Shown one piece after another: positions 47,432-56,796 of a stretch of 64,000 nt of DNA. Each line of letters starts with the position of its first letter. The first letter of the stretch is position 1. A program made the translations under genes and the position numbers. Below the pieces are notes generated by a model. It was not told where the DNA came from. It saw only the letters and a program-made list of their open reading frames with translations, and made no database searches. The stretch is from Lepiota brunneoincarnata. Taxonomy: Eukaryota > Basidiomycota > Agaricomycetes > Agaricales > Agaricaceae. The stretch covers positions 1,426,001 through 1,490,000 of the forward strand of contig JAEBUN010000002.1 of assembly GCA_023014365.1 (NCBI GenBank), read 5' to 3'.

Positions 47432-48643
47432 TTATAACTGCCTCACTTCGTCTGCATCTCCGAAAAGCACCGCCCCATCCATCTCATCTTCGTCGTCTGC
47501 GGCTCCAGGCCTGTTATCGCCAGCTGAATTCAGGGCCTGACTAAAGGCCATCATTCCTCCCAACTCAGAGTTATCATCGCTGTCATCCGTGGCCTCGAGG
47601 TTATCCCAAGAGTTCATCACGGCCTTGGGCGACTGGGGCTCAGCTTGTTCGTGGTCGAGGTCATGGTCATCCGCCAAGAATAGTGGTGTCTTGGCTCTGG
47701 CAGTAATACTTTGCACTGTTGATGTATTCTGTGTTCGTGTAACTTTTTGACTAGAAATACCACCGAATTTCTGCGGAGCATGATTTGTCGAGCGCACTGT
47801 AGGCCACGGCTCCACGACAATGCAAAGGCATTGGCCATATAGGTTGAATCCCCTGTATCTCAACTGGAGAACAGGCTTGGGTTTTTCTTCTTCCTCGTCA
47901 AGGGTAAGATCGAGTGTGTCTTCCTGAATGTTACCCTCTTGGTCTGACCGTTCTTGGGGCCCAACCTCTTCTTCCGGGCGGTACTCGCCATCACTATCGT
48001 CCATTACTTCGTCCCCGTCCTCGTCGACATTGACGACAACACTCTTGCCAATTTTGCGTGTCTTTCTCGCCATGGGGTTTATTTCTCCTTCAGACGTCTC
48101 CGAATCATCCACTTCCATCATTCCCGCTTCGTTTCCCTTTGTCCTCTGCTTCTTGGTCGAAGGCAATGGTGCTCCTAAAGCAGTTGAGTGTGCTTTTCTC
48201 TTGTAAGACTTCTTGGTAGCTGGCGGGGGTGGTAGGGGTTGTTGTTTCTGTTTCCTCGCCACAAAATTTCTCGTCTATGTTGCAAACAATATGTTAGGTG
48301 GAGTTGACACGCACTCCCACATCTTGAGCTAGATACCTTGATGACAACGGTATGAGGTTCCATACGACGCAAAAAATAACAGAATTGATATGTATCTGAA
48401 ACCAGGGCATGTCAGAACTCAGTCCTTTTGAAATAGGGAGCAAAGATACACACCTCCACGAAATGTATCAACAGTAGCTTTCTTTGCGCCAGCAGGGGTA
48501 CCAAAGGAATTAGCTTCAGCCATCAGCTTGGGCAAGATGCTGAAAATGTTGATTGAGAATGACTGCTCCACCAGCAGGGCCCGAGAGTATACCAACCGAG
48601 GGCGCAAGTCAGAGAGGACATGTTGAAGTACTTGATCCGACAT
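47432..48643 (-). CDS. Conserved-looking nuclear protein with acidic tail, function unknown
   Basis: I do not recognise this gene. A compact N-terminal part is assembled from three short exons: MSDQVLQHVLSDLRPR, ILPKLMAEANSFGTPAGAKKATVDTFRG, DTYQFCYFLRRMEPHTVVIK and TRNFVARK, with clean introns (gttggtata...tttcag, gtgtgtatc...tttcag, gtatctagc...acatag). A long, low-complexity part follows: basic stretches (KKSYKRKAH, STKKQRTKG, ARKTRKIGK, likely nuclear localisation), then very acidic runs (DEDGDEVMDDSDGEYRPEEE, LDLTLDEEEE), then LRYRGFNLYGQCLCIVVEPWP and a Ser/Asp-rich end. The alternation suggests a chromatin or transcription factor. The LRYRGFNLYGQCLCIVVEPWP block is a second folded-looking island. 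Confidence 0.65.
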
Positions 48644-49018
48644 CCATTCTAGATGACGCTCATCGAGGTAGACCTAATTCATTTCCATGTGCATGAGTAC
48701 ATGATCCGCCTGAGAGTGTAATACTGAGTGCGGAATCGCATATGCGCACATATATAGGAAGGATGGACTTTTCTGATATTCTGAGATAATACATATTGCG
48801 AGTTTTGAAGCTCATTTCGCGTCTCCCAAAGAGAATGCGCAGAGCGATAAAGTCCGGGGCGTTTGAGGAAGAGGTGGTTTGAATAAGCGCGAGTTCAAAC
48901 ACCGAAACCGAGCCTTGGTGACACGAGGCTCAGTTAAGCAACCCACAAACGTACACAAAGATAGACACCACATAAATTTACAGGGATAAGGATAAAGGGT
49001 TTTGATACAACAATGAGA
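48644..49018. other. Spacer between unknown acidic-protein gene and dehydrogenase gene
   Basis: About 375 bases that should hold the promoter of the minus-strand acidic-protein gene. A minus-strand frame at 48902-48660 is open but shows no recognisable feature. Otherwise nothing noted. Confidence 0.45.
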
Positions 49019-50715
49019 TCACTCCGGGCCCGAAATGATGGCTTTAATGACACCCCTCCCATCCTCACTCTTACCGGTACGAGTCGTCTCGAATGCTTTA
49101 ACGGCATCTTCGAAAGGGTAGCTAGTAGAATGTGAACGCCGTTATGAGTTATCTGTGTGCAGATAGTATTGATATCGTCTGACCGGTGAGTGACGAGTGG
49201 CTTTAGATCGACTTTTCCGCTTGCTACCAGTGAGATTGCCGATGGATAATCACCAGGCTGAAGGCAACTGAGGATTTTCCCTCCAGGATCACAGATAATG
49301 ACGCACTCCGTAGCGGAAGGAACCTTTGTAGTTAATCTCCTTTGAAATCAAAACGCCGACGTTAATTGTGACGTTTGGATGACCCATCCCAACCTTTGTC
49401 ATACGTAAGGGGGGAGTTTCGAAAAAGAGGTGGCAGCTTAGCTCACTTGCACGACCGTACCACCTGACTTCACGAGGTAGATGGCGGTTTGGATAGAGAC
49501 TTCAGCCCCGCTAGCATCAATGACGAGATCAATCGCTCGGTCACCCCTGTCTTGAATGTTCAGCTGTTGCTTCATTGCTTCCGCGTTCCGCCTGCTAAAA
49601 TCGATCCTCTGTTCCCCATCTTGCGGCTTAGGGGGGAGATATGTCTCGGCGGCTGCATATTTCTTGGCAAATTCCAGGCGTTCGGGGACGATGTCCACGG
49701 CGACAATCCGCGAGGCTCCAAGTGCCTTGGCTACTGCCATAGACAGCAGTCCAACAGGACCACACCCAAATACAGCGATAGATTGACCAGTGCGAAAGCC
49801 GCCAAGGTTGGCCACCGAATGAACGCCAACAGATAGAGGTTCCATCTGACAGATTTAGATTATGACACTGACAACTCCATCGACCGGGGAGGCCCACCAT
49901 TGCGCCGTCCTCAAGACTAAGGTTCTCTGGGAGGGGGTATGCCAGGTCTGCAGGGAGACGATAGTAGCGGGCGAGAGTGCCGTCAAAAGGCGGAGTTGCG
50001 GCGAATTCGATTTTGGGGCAGAGCTGGCGAGAGTACATCAACCTGACCGCTCAATGCATCGGACTAAGGATATACCGAACCTCGTAACGACCAACTTTGC
50101 AGAGTTCGCACTTTCCTGCCCATACGAAGATAAGTACACGGAAGGCCACCGATGATTAGCACTCAACTGCAAGTAGCGCCGGGTTCCATTGCAACTTTGT
50201 CACCGATTTTGAGGTGTTCAACATTGGGACCAACTGGAGAACCGTTATATTTTGTCTTCTGCAAATCAAGTACTAGACAGTCTCTCGCCTTTAGCGATGA
50301 TGCCGGCAGACTCATGGCCAAGGACCTATCAGATTGGAGGTTAGTTCAAGTTGTAACAAAAGCAAGGGAGGTACCATTGGTTTTTTGACGATGAAGTCCC
50401 CAATACGACCTTCTACCAGATAGTGAACCTTTCAACTTGATTAGCCTAGCATACGGTCTAGGATAGGATACATACGTCAGAGCCACAAATACCTGTTTCC
50501 ACGGAATCAACACCTGCTATTCGAGTCGGGAACAGTGAGCCTACCTGTCTTTTTGACCTGAACAATGACATCGTCTCCCTTGGCTGAACGTCCCAGTGTT
50601 TCGGCATTCAGAAACCGAGAGTGGCAGCTCGAATCGACTTACGTTCAGGAATGGGGCGTGGCTCATAGACAAGATCGTTGATTCCACGCAAGACAAGGGA
50701 AGGGTTATCTGACAT
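49019..50715 (-). CDS. XYL2: Xylitol/sorbitol dehydrogenase, zinc-dependent medium-chain family
   Basis: About ten short exons assemble a complete polyol dehydrogenase: MSDNPSLVLRGINDLVYEPRP, VIVQVKKTGICGSDVHYLVEG (catalytic zinc Cys), MVLGHESAGIIAK (zinc His-Glu), VEHLKIGDKVAMEPGATCRKCELCKVGRYELC (structural zinc cysteines), TPPFDGTLARYYRLPADLAYPLP, MVEPLSVGVHSV, IAVFGCGPVGLLSMAVAKALGASRIVAVDI (NAD-binding GxGPVG, with the acidic Asp for NAD), DLVIDASGAEVSIQTAI, GSFRYG and YPFEDAVKAFETTRTGKSEDGRGVIKAIIS. It oxidises xylitol to D-xylulose or sorbitol to fructose. One intron may use a GC donor (see findings). The stop is at 49021-49019. Confidence 0.85.
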
Positions 50716-51039
50716 TGTAGCAAGTTGGACGACCTGTGGGATGGAAAAGCATGGAAGTGTCGGTCCTTTTGAGAGAGCTCGACGGACCGCCAGAGCCGGA
50801 TGAAGCGTCGTTTTGGCCCATGTGATGCTTACACACCACCATCACCCTCATCCCCAATGTCAGCCGCCAGTCTCGTCTGGATGTATTATAACTTATCTCT
50901 CGGGCCCAACGGAGCCAGCCTCTTTATTCCTAACTGTCTTCTGCGAAGATACAGTTGCACATCCTATTCCTCAACACGAGCTCAGCCTCACCACAACCTC
51001 TACCCCTACATTCCTTTCAATTCTTTGCATTAATTCATC
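50716..51039. promoter_or_regulatory. Divergent promoter, dehydrogenase and kinase genes
   Basis: 325 bases between two start codons. A TATA-like tattataac lies near 50885-50893 on the plus strand, about 150 bases before the kinase ATG. The stretch after it is C/T-rich, as usual for a fungal leader. Confidence 0.4.
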
Positions 51040-52493
51040 ATGCCGCGACAGGTTGCTACCAAGAGAATGCCTGACCTTACCGGACATACTGTTGACGAGG
51101 GCAGATATTTGCTGGACAAATTGCTTGGATCAGGCGCATATGGCAGAGTCTACCGCGCTGTGGATTTGAAATCTCTCCCAGACTCCCAAGTGCGCTATGC
51201 GATCAAATGTATGCCGATACACGATCCCGGATCAACCAAGGCCGAATTCCAGAGGAGAGAGTTATCGCACCATCCCATGGTTCGCGACCACCCCAACATC
51301 GTTCGCTTCGAGAGAAGTTTTCGGGATCAGGACTGGATCTACCTCGTTATGGAACTTGTCGAGGGTGGCGACCTATTTGAGGCGATCACAGAGAAGCAGA
51401 TATTCCAGAATAACAACGCGCTGGTGAAGAAGGTCTACCTCCAGATCATCGACGCCCTTCAATTCTGCCACAGCAAGGGCATCTTTCACCGTGACATTAA
51501 ACCCGAGAATATCTTGTGCTCAGAAGATGGTCAACACATCAAAATTGCGGACTTTGGATTGTCCACCAGGAGCATGGCCTCTGCAGAGTATGGATGTGGG
51601 AGTTGCTATTACATGAGTCCAGGTGAACAATACCACTCCTTCGCATGACATACTTTCAAACCTCACGATGGTGCTCAGAGTGCATCGGACAAAAAAAGCC
51701 ATGTCTTATGTATTCTTCAAAACAGACGGATATATGGTCGATGGGCGTCGTCCTTGTAAATATGGTTTCCGGACGCAATCCCTGGCGATATGCGACGCAA
51801 GACGATCAGTGCTACCTTGCCTATCTACAGGACCCAGACTTTTTGGGGAACGTGCTTCCCATCTCGGCCGAAGCGAATGCCATTATCAAACGCATATTCG
51901 CTATAGATCCTTTTGAACGCATCACTCTGGAGGAGCTCAAGGAAGAGATTACGCACATACCTTCATTTTTCCGGATCTATTTACCTGCACAGGCTACGGG
52001 GCACAGAGAATATATTCAACCTGCCAACACTCATATTAATCCAGAAATCGTTCAGGACGATCGCCATCACTCGCGGAATAAAGCTATATCATCAGACGAA
52101 GAGTACCTCTTTCCTAGCCCAGTCGATGATCCTCCCAACTCGGACAACGAAAAAAGCGTATCTGTCGACCGGCCGGTTGGTCCAGGCGCATTTATCTATG
52201 GGTCAGGCTCAAAACCATCAGATGGGGTGTCGTCATGTGTTCCGTCTTCCAAGTCTTCTCTAGCTGTCAAGACGCCCTCGGTACATGCTGTCGACGCTGC
52301 TGTTGTTGCTCGCTCTGGTGGAGCTCAAGACGAGGATGTTGATGTTTCACTTGCCCTCCCCGGCTCAATAGTGGACAAGGTTTTGCGGTCTAAATCCAAG
52401 TCTATTGGGATCAAAAATGGCCGCAGCATTATCCGGGCGGCGGTCCAACGCATCAAGGACTTTTCAGCACCATCTACAAATAGGACCTCGTAG
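51040..52493 (+). CDS. Serine/threonine protein kinase, Ran1/Ksp1-like
   Basis: Two exons, joined across a roughly 60-base intron (donor gtgaacaat) so that SCYYMSPE is completed. The kinase domain is full: glycine loop LLGSGAYGRVYRAVD, lysine in YAIKCMP, RRELSHHPMVRDHPNIVRF, hinge YLVMELVEGGDLFEAI, catalytic loop GIFHRDIKPENILC, DFG in IKIADFGLSTRS, activation segment YGCGSCYYMSPE, DIWSMGVVLVNMVSGRNPW and DPFERITLEELKEE. The GCGS-x-YYMSPE activation segment and the short domain place it near S. pombe Ran1/Pat1 and yeast Vhs1/Sks1/Ksp1, kinases of the nutrient and meiosis switch. The C-terminal 150 residues are Ser-rich and disordered and end in a basic patch. Ends 158 bases before MET6. Confidence 0.88.
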
Positions 52494-52561
52494 TTTATGT
52501 ATTCACGTGATAAGCTACATGATAAATGGGATCGATTCATCGATTATCAGGGAGCCAAGGC

Positions 52562-52567
52562 CACGTG
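52562..52567. promoter_or_regulatory. CACGTG box upstream of MET6
   Basis: A perfect CACGTG lies 84 bases before the methionine synthase start codon, in a spacer of only 158 bases. In yeasts this is the binding site of Cbf1, which with Met4 controls sulphur amino acid genes. A TATA-like ctataag follows at about 52577. Use in this fungus is inference. Confidence 0.45.
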
Positions 52568-52651
52568 CCGGTGGAACTATAAGTCACTATCGTCCCCAAC
52601 TTTTACCATCGTACCATTCCCCTTCATCCTCTTTCTCTCAGACTGTGAAAA

Positions 52652-55348
52652 ATGGTACTTTCTGGTGTCCTTGGCTTTCCACGCATCGGTGAGTGGCGCT
52701 CCTCTGGACCCTGGTCGCGTACCTAACTTGTTGCCCCCGTGATCACGTTGGTACTTAGGCGCCCACAGAGAAGTCAAGAAGGCCGTCGAGGCTTATTGGG
52801 CTGGCAAGATTTCTGCTGATGATCTCACCAAGGTCGCAAAAGACGTCAAAAAGGCTAGTTGGACGAGCGTGAAGGCTCACAAAGTCGACTTTGTCCCCAG
52901 GTATGTGATTTGATGATCAGATATGATTAAGCGCCCTCTGTTTTAATACTAAACTCAGTGGAGAGTTTTCTCTCTATGATCACGTTCTGGATCACTCTGC
53001 TGCCTTCAATGTCATCCCGAAACGCTATGTTGGACTTGGCTTGAGCCCTCTCGATGTTTACTTCGCCATGGGCCGTGGGCGTCAGTCCGACGGTGTTGAT
53101 GTCCCCGCTTCCGAAATGAAGAAATGGTAAATACCCTGCGTGACTGCATCGAAACCAGCTGAAACTTGATCCAGGTTCGACTCGAACTACCATTACGTAG
53201 TCCCCGAGTTCTCTGAGGAGACAGAGTTCAAGCTCAACTTCAACAAAGCCCTTGACGAGTACAAAGAAGCTAAGGAGGCCGGAGTCACCACTCGCCCTGT
53301 CATCCTGGGTCCCATTTCCTTCCTCATCCTCGGAAAGAACTCCAAGACCGCTAATCCTGGTTTCCGCGCCATTTCTCTCCTTCCCAAACTCATTCCCGTG
53401 TACAAGCAACTTCTCGCAGACTTGAAAGCCATTGGTGTCGAATGGGTGCAAGTCGATGAGCCTATTCTGGTTCTCGACTCTGCTGCGGGGCTGGAGAAGG
53501 AATACACTACTGCGTATACAGAACTGGTCCCTGTCGCACCCAAGATCATGCTTACCACGTATTTCGCTCGCCTCGACTCCAACATCAACTTCGTTGCCAA
53601 GCTCCCTGTCGCTGGCCTCCACATTGACCTTGTCCGTGCACCTAACCAACTCGATGACGTCATCGCCGCCACCAAATCCACTTCCATCATCCTTTCTTTG
53701 GGTCTTGTCTCTGGTCGTAACATCTGGAAGACCGATTTCGCTGCTGCCATTAAACTCGCCCAGCAAGCTTTCGATGCTCTTGGTCAAGGCCGTGTTATCA
53801 TTGCTACTTCTTCCTCGCTCCTCCACAGCCCTGTCACTCTCGCCTCTGAAACCAAGATGACTCCGGAACAGAGGGATTGGTTCTCCTTCGCTCTTGAGAA
53901 AGCCGAAGAAGTTGCTGTTATTGCCGCCGTTCTTTCAGGTTTTCAGGATCCTAAGATTGCCGGGGCACTCGAGGCTAACAGAATTTCCATCGCCAGGCGC
54001 CGTGAATTTGAGAGAGCCTCTGATGCCACCGTTCGCAACCGCGTTGATGCTATTACCCCTGACCAGCTCGAGCGGAAGAGCCCCTTCCCCGTACGCAAGG
54101 AAATCCAGGCCAAACACCATAGCCTCCCGAGGTTCCCCACCACCACCATCGGCTCCTTCCCTGTACGTGCTCTTTATTCCGATGCCTAATAACCAACGAT
54201 TAACATACTATCACTCTGCAGCAAACTAAAGAGATCCGCCAAGCTCGTGCTAAGCTTACCAAAGGCGAGATCACTCAGGAACAATACGAAGAATTTATCA
54301 AGAAGGAAATCGAGATGATGGTTCGTTTCCAGGAGAAGATTGGCCTTGACCTACTTGTCCATGGGGAACCCGAGCGGAACGACATGGTTCAATACTTCGG
54401 CGAGCTGCTCAATGGTTTCGTCTTCACTCAGAATGCCTGGGTGCAAAGCTATGGCTCCCGGTAAACTCTCTTAATACCTGTCTAATACTTCTCTGGCTGA
54501 CCTCTTTCAGATATGTTCGCCCTCCCATCGTCGTCTCCGATGTCAGTCGCCCTGGCCCCATGACCGTCAAGTGGAGTAGCTATGCTCAGAGCTTGACTGA
54601 CAAGCCTATGAAGGGCATGCTCACGGGCCCCGTTACCATTCTCAACTGGTCCTTCCCTCGTGCCGATATTTCCCATGAACTCCAGGCCAAGCAGCTTGCG
54701 CTTGCTCTCCGGGATGAGGTTCTCGACCTCGAAAAGGCCGGAATCAGCGCTATCCAAGTTGACGAGCCCGCCATTCGTGAAGGTGTAAGTACTCCGATAA
54801 TCTTTAAGAGAGATCCTTGTATTAATCCCTCTGTTCAAAGCTCCCTCTCCGGCGCTCCGATTGGGATACCTACCTTAAGTGGGCTGTGGACTCCTTTAAA
54901 CTCGCAACTGCTGGCGTTACGGACCGACTTCAGACCCACTCTCACTTCTGCTACTCCGACTTTGATGACATCTTCCCATCTATCCAACGCCTCGATGCCG
55001 ATGTTATTTCCATTGAGGCTTCCAAGAGCGATATGAAGTTGCTCAACACCTTCAAGCACTATGGCTACTCCAACCAGATTGGTCCGGGAGTCTATGATAT
55101 CCACTCTCCTCGTGTCCCCGGCGACCAAGAAATCAAGGACCGCATCAAGTCCATGCTCGAAATCCTTCCCAAGTCCCTCCTCTTCATTAACCCAGTGAGT
55201 GGCTGATCCTTTTACTGCGGTATAAGTCCGTGCTCCGACACCTCTCCCCTAGGACTGTGGCCTAAAAACTCGTGGCTGGAAGGAGACCGAAGCATCTCTC
55301 ATCAATCTTGTCAACGCTGCTAAATGGGCTCGTGAAACCTGTGCCTGA
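52652..55348 (+). CDS. MET6: Cobalamin-independent methionine synthase
   Basis: Seven or so exons encode the two-barrel MetE enzyme. First exon [13 protein letters not shown] joins [17 protein letters not shown]. Landmarks: [199 protein letters not shown] (zinc His and Cys), [13 protein letters not shown] and [13 protein letters not shown] (second zinc Cys). It transfers methyl from 5-methyltetrahydropteroyl-triglutamate to homocysteine. All zinc and substrate residues are present. Abundant codon bias toward C-ending codons fits high expression. Stop at 55346-55348. Confidence 0.95.
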
Positions 55349-56141
55349 ATGACGCCTCTCGCTTCAACAGCGGTGTGGATTGGTATTTCAAGAAGACTCC
55401 ACGGATCGTTGTGTTTTTGGACCATTTAAGTAGTTGCGGCAAGGAACCTGTCTCTAGCTAGGAGCTGGGAAGTGCACGGGGGCGAAAACACTGCTTTTGG
55501 CTTGCAAAGGAGCTTCATGTAGGAGCTGAGCGAGTGCTGGTTGAGTAGTGTTCGGGTTTCAACAATCCGTATTTGATCTGCATCGATAATCACCGAATAA
55601 CATCCAGGTTCGAACTTTCAAGGTTCTGTCAGAATATAGTCCATTGTCTAGCCGTAGTGACGAAGTTACAAAACTCAGAGCACATAAATATAGTTACTAC
55701 ACTGTCCAAAAGTCCCAAGTCCAATCGCTGCAGACGCTGTGATTCACCGGGATAATGAAGAAGCATCTCCGATGAATCACAGACATCGGGCGCTGTTACT
55801 TTCCTGATGACAGGGGATGTCCAGACTCTGGGCCAGGGCATCCAAACACGTCGGGAAGGAAATTTTACAAGCCTTAGCCTGGAGGGTTTGCCCGCATGAG
55901 CGTTGATAGCCCATCCGGAAACTACCCAATATTTTTGGGGGCGGACATCCTCACGGACGACAAACACCATTAAAAAACCCAGAAAAGAAATGCCTCTGAG
56001 CATTCCCCCATCAGCATCCCTGCATACTCCTAAACGCGGTGACGGCGGCCCAAGGGGCCACAAGTCTGACCGCGGAGGGCAGTATCGAACGATGACGGGG
56101 GAAAATGGCATAGGCATGTGACATGTCCGCGAGGCGATCCT
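55349..56141. other. Spacer downstream of MET6, with inverted repeat
   Basis: About 790 bases. It has an open minus-strand frame of about 160 codons (56117-55629) with hydrophobic and Trp-rich text that resembles nothing, so I leave it as unsupported. A near-perfect inverted repeat (55737-55750 with 55769-55782) stands out. No transposon text was recognised. Confidence 0.45.
55737..55782. repeat. 14-base inverted repeat with 18-base loop
   Basis: Left arm CTGTGATTCACCGG at 55737-55750, right arm CCGATGAATCACAG at 55769-55782; 13 of 14 positions pair, and the remaining one is a G-U pair if transcribed from the minus strand. It could be a hairpin in an RNA or a protein-binding palindrome. Confidence 0.5.
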
Positions 56142-56444
56142 CTAGCAGCGGCTACGGAGCCACGTCTTAAGGACCGAATCAGAGGACTTGTTCTTTTTCA
56201 CAACCCGCGGCTGACGCTGAGCACCGTTGGCCCGACCGGATAGCCTAAGAATTTGGCCAAACTCGTCGTACACGGCATGAGTGTCGCGAGGGTGAGAGAA
56301 AGAGATGAAAAAGTTAAAAGGAGAGGGAGGGGAAGAACAGGACAGGTTGTCATGTGAAGTAGTGTAAGAGGCGGTAGTAGAAGAGGAGCGGTGGGAGGAG
56401 AAGGAGTAGGTGGATTCACAGGGGGCGGTTGCGTAGAAAGGCAT
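56142..56444 (-). CDS. Small Ser-rich protein, 100 residues, unknown
   Basis: A single-exon gene beginning MPFYATAPCESTYSFSSHRSS. The first half is rich in Ser and Thr and has no signal peptide; the middle reads FNFFISFSHPRDTHAVYDEFGQIL; the end is basic (RVVKKNKSSDSVLKTWLRSRC). There is no CAAX box, so it is not a lipopeptide pheromone precursor. It has a good TATA box about 180 bases upstream and a C/T-rich leader with CACACACTCTCTCTCC, which supports a real, TATA-driven gene. I do not recognise a family; short proteins of this composition occur in mushroom-forming fungi. An earlier in-frame Met at 56510 exists but would place the start inside the leader. Confidence 0.5.
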   Translation of the reverse strand: MPFYATAPCESTYSFSSHRSSSTTASYTTSHDNLSCSSPPSPFNFFISFSHPRDTHAVYDEFGQILRLSGRANGAQRQPRVVKKNKSSDSVLKTWLRSRC

Positions 56445-56625
56445 TGTAGGCGATGTGCACAACTTTCCGATGTGAAAAATACGGAGGGGGATAATGAAGG
56501 AGCAAAGCAACTAATCAAAGTGCCTCGAAGTGTGGAGTGATGACTGGAGAGAGAGTGTGTGCGTGGGTGTGGTGAGCAGACTAGACTAGCAAGCCTCCTG
56601 AGGACTCCGGCAGGTCGATGGCAAG

Positions 56626-56632
56626 CTTTATA
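56626..56632 (-). promoter_or_regulatory. TATA box of small Ser-rich protein gene
   Basis: TATAAAG on the minus strand in the context gggtataaagcttgcc, 182 bases before the start codon at 56444. The stretch between contains a CT-rich leader, suggesting transcription starts about 30 bases downstream of this box. Confidence 0.5.
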
Positions 56633-56796
56633 CCCTTTTCAACTGATCCCGAAAATGGTGGACAATCCGAGTTATCTCAATAGCTCAATGGTAACTATGC
56701 GGGATACCATGACGACTCGTCTGGAAGAATGGTTTGTTTAATCATGTTTGGACTCAGAGTCATTGTGTGACCACGTGACTGGATACGCTGCTGCTA

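Noticed and set aside
52927..53826. Minus-strand frame of about 300 codons
   Set aside because: It is antisense to MET6 exons, whose strong C-ending codon preference removes stop codons from the opposite strand.
55605..55625. tRNA B-box-like ggttcgaac
   Set aside because: No matching acceptor stem, A-box or cloverleaf could be formed around it.
55629..56117. Minus-strand frame of about 160 codons after MET6
   Set aside because: No recognisable motif, no promoter-like sequence, and it overlaps the inverted repeat; it may be chance.
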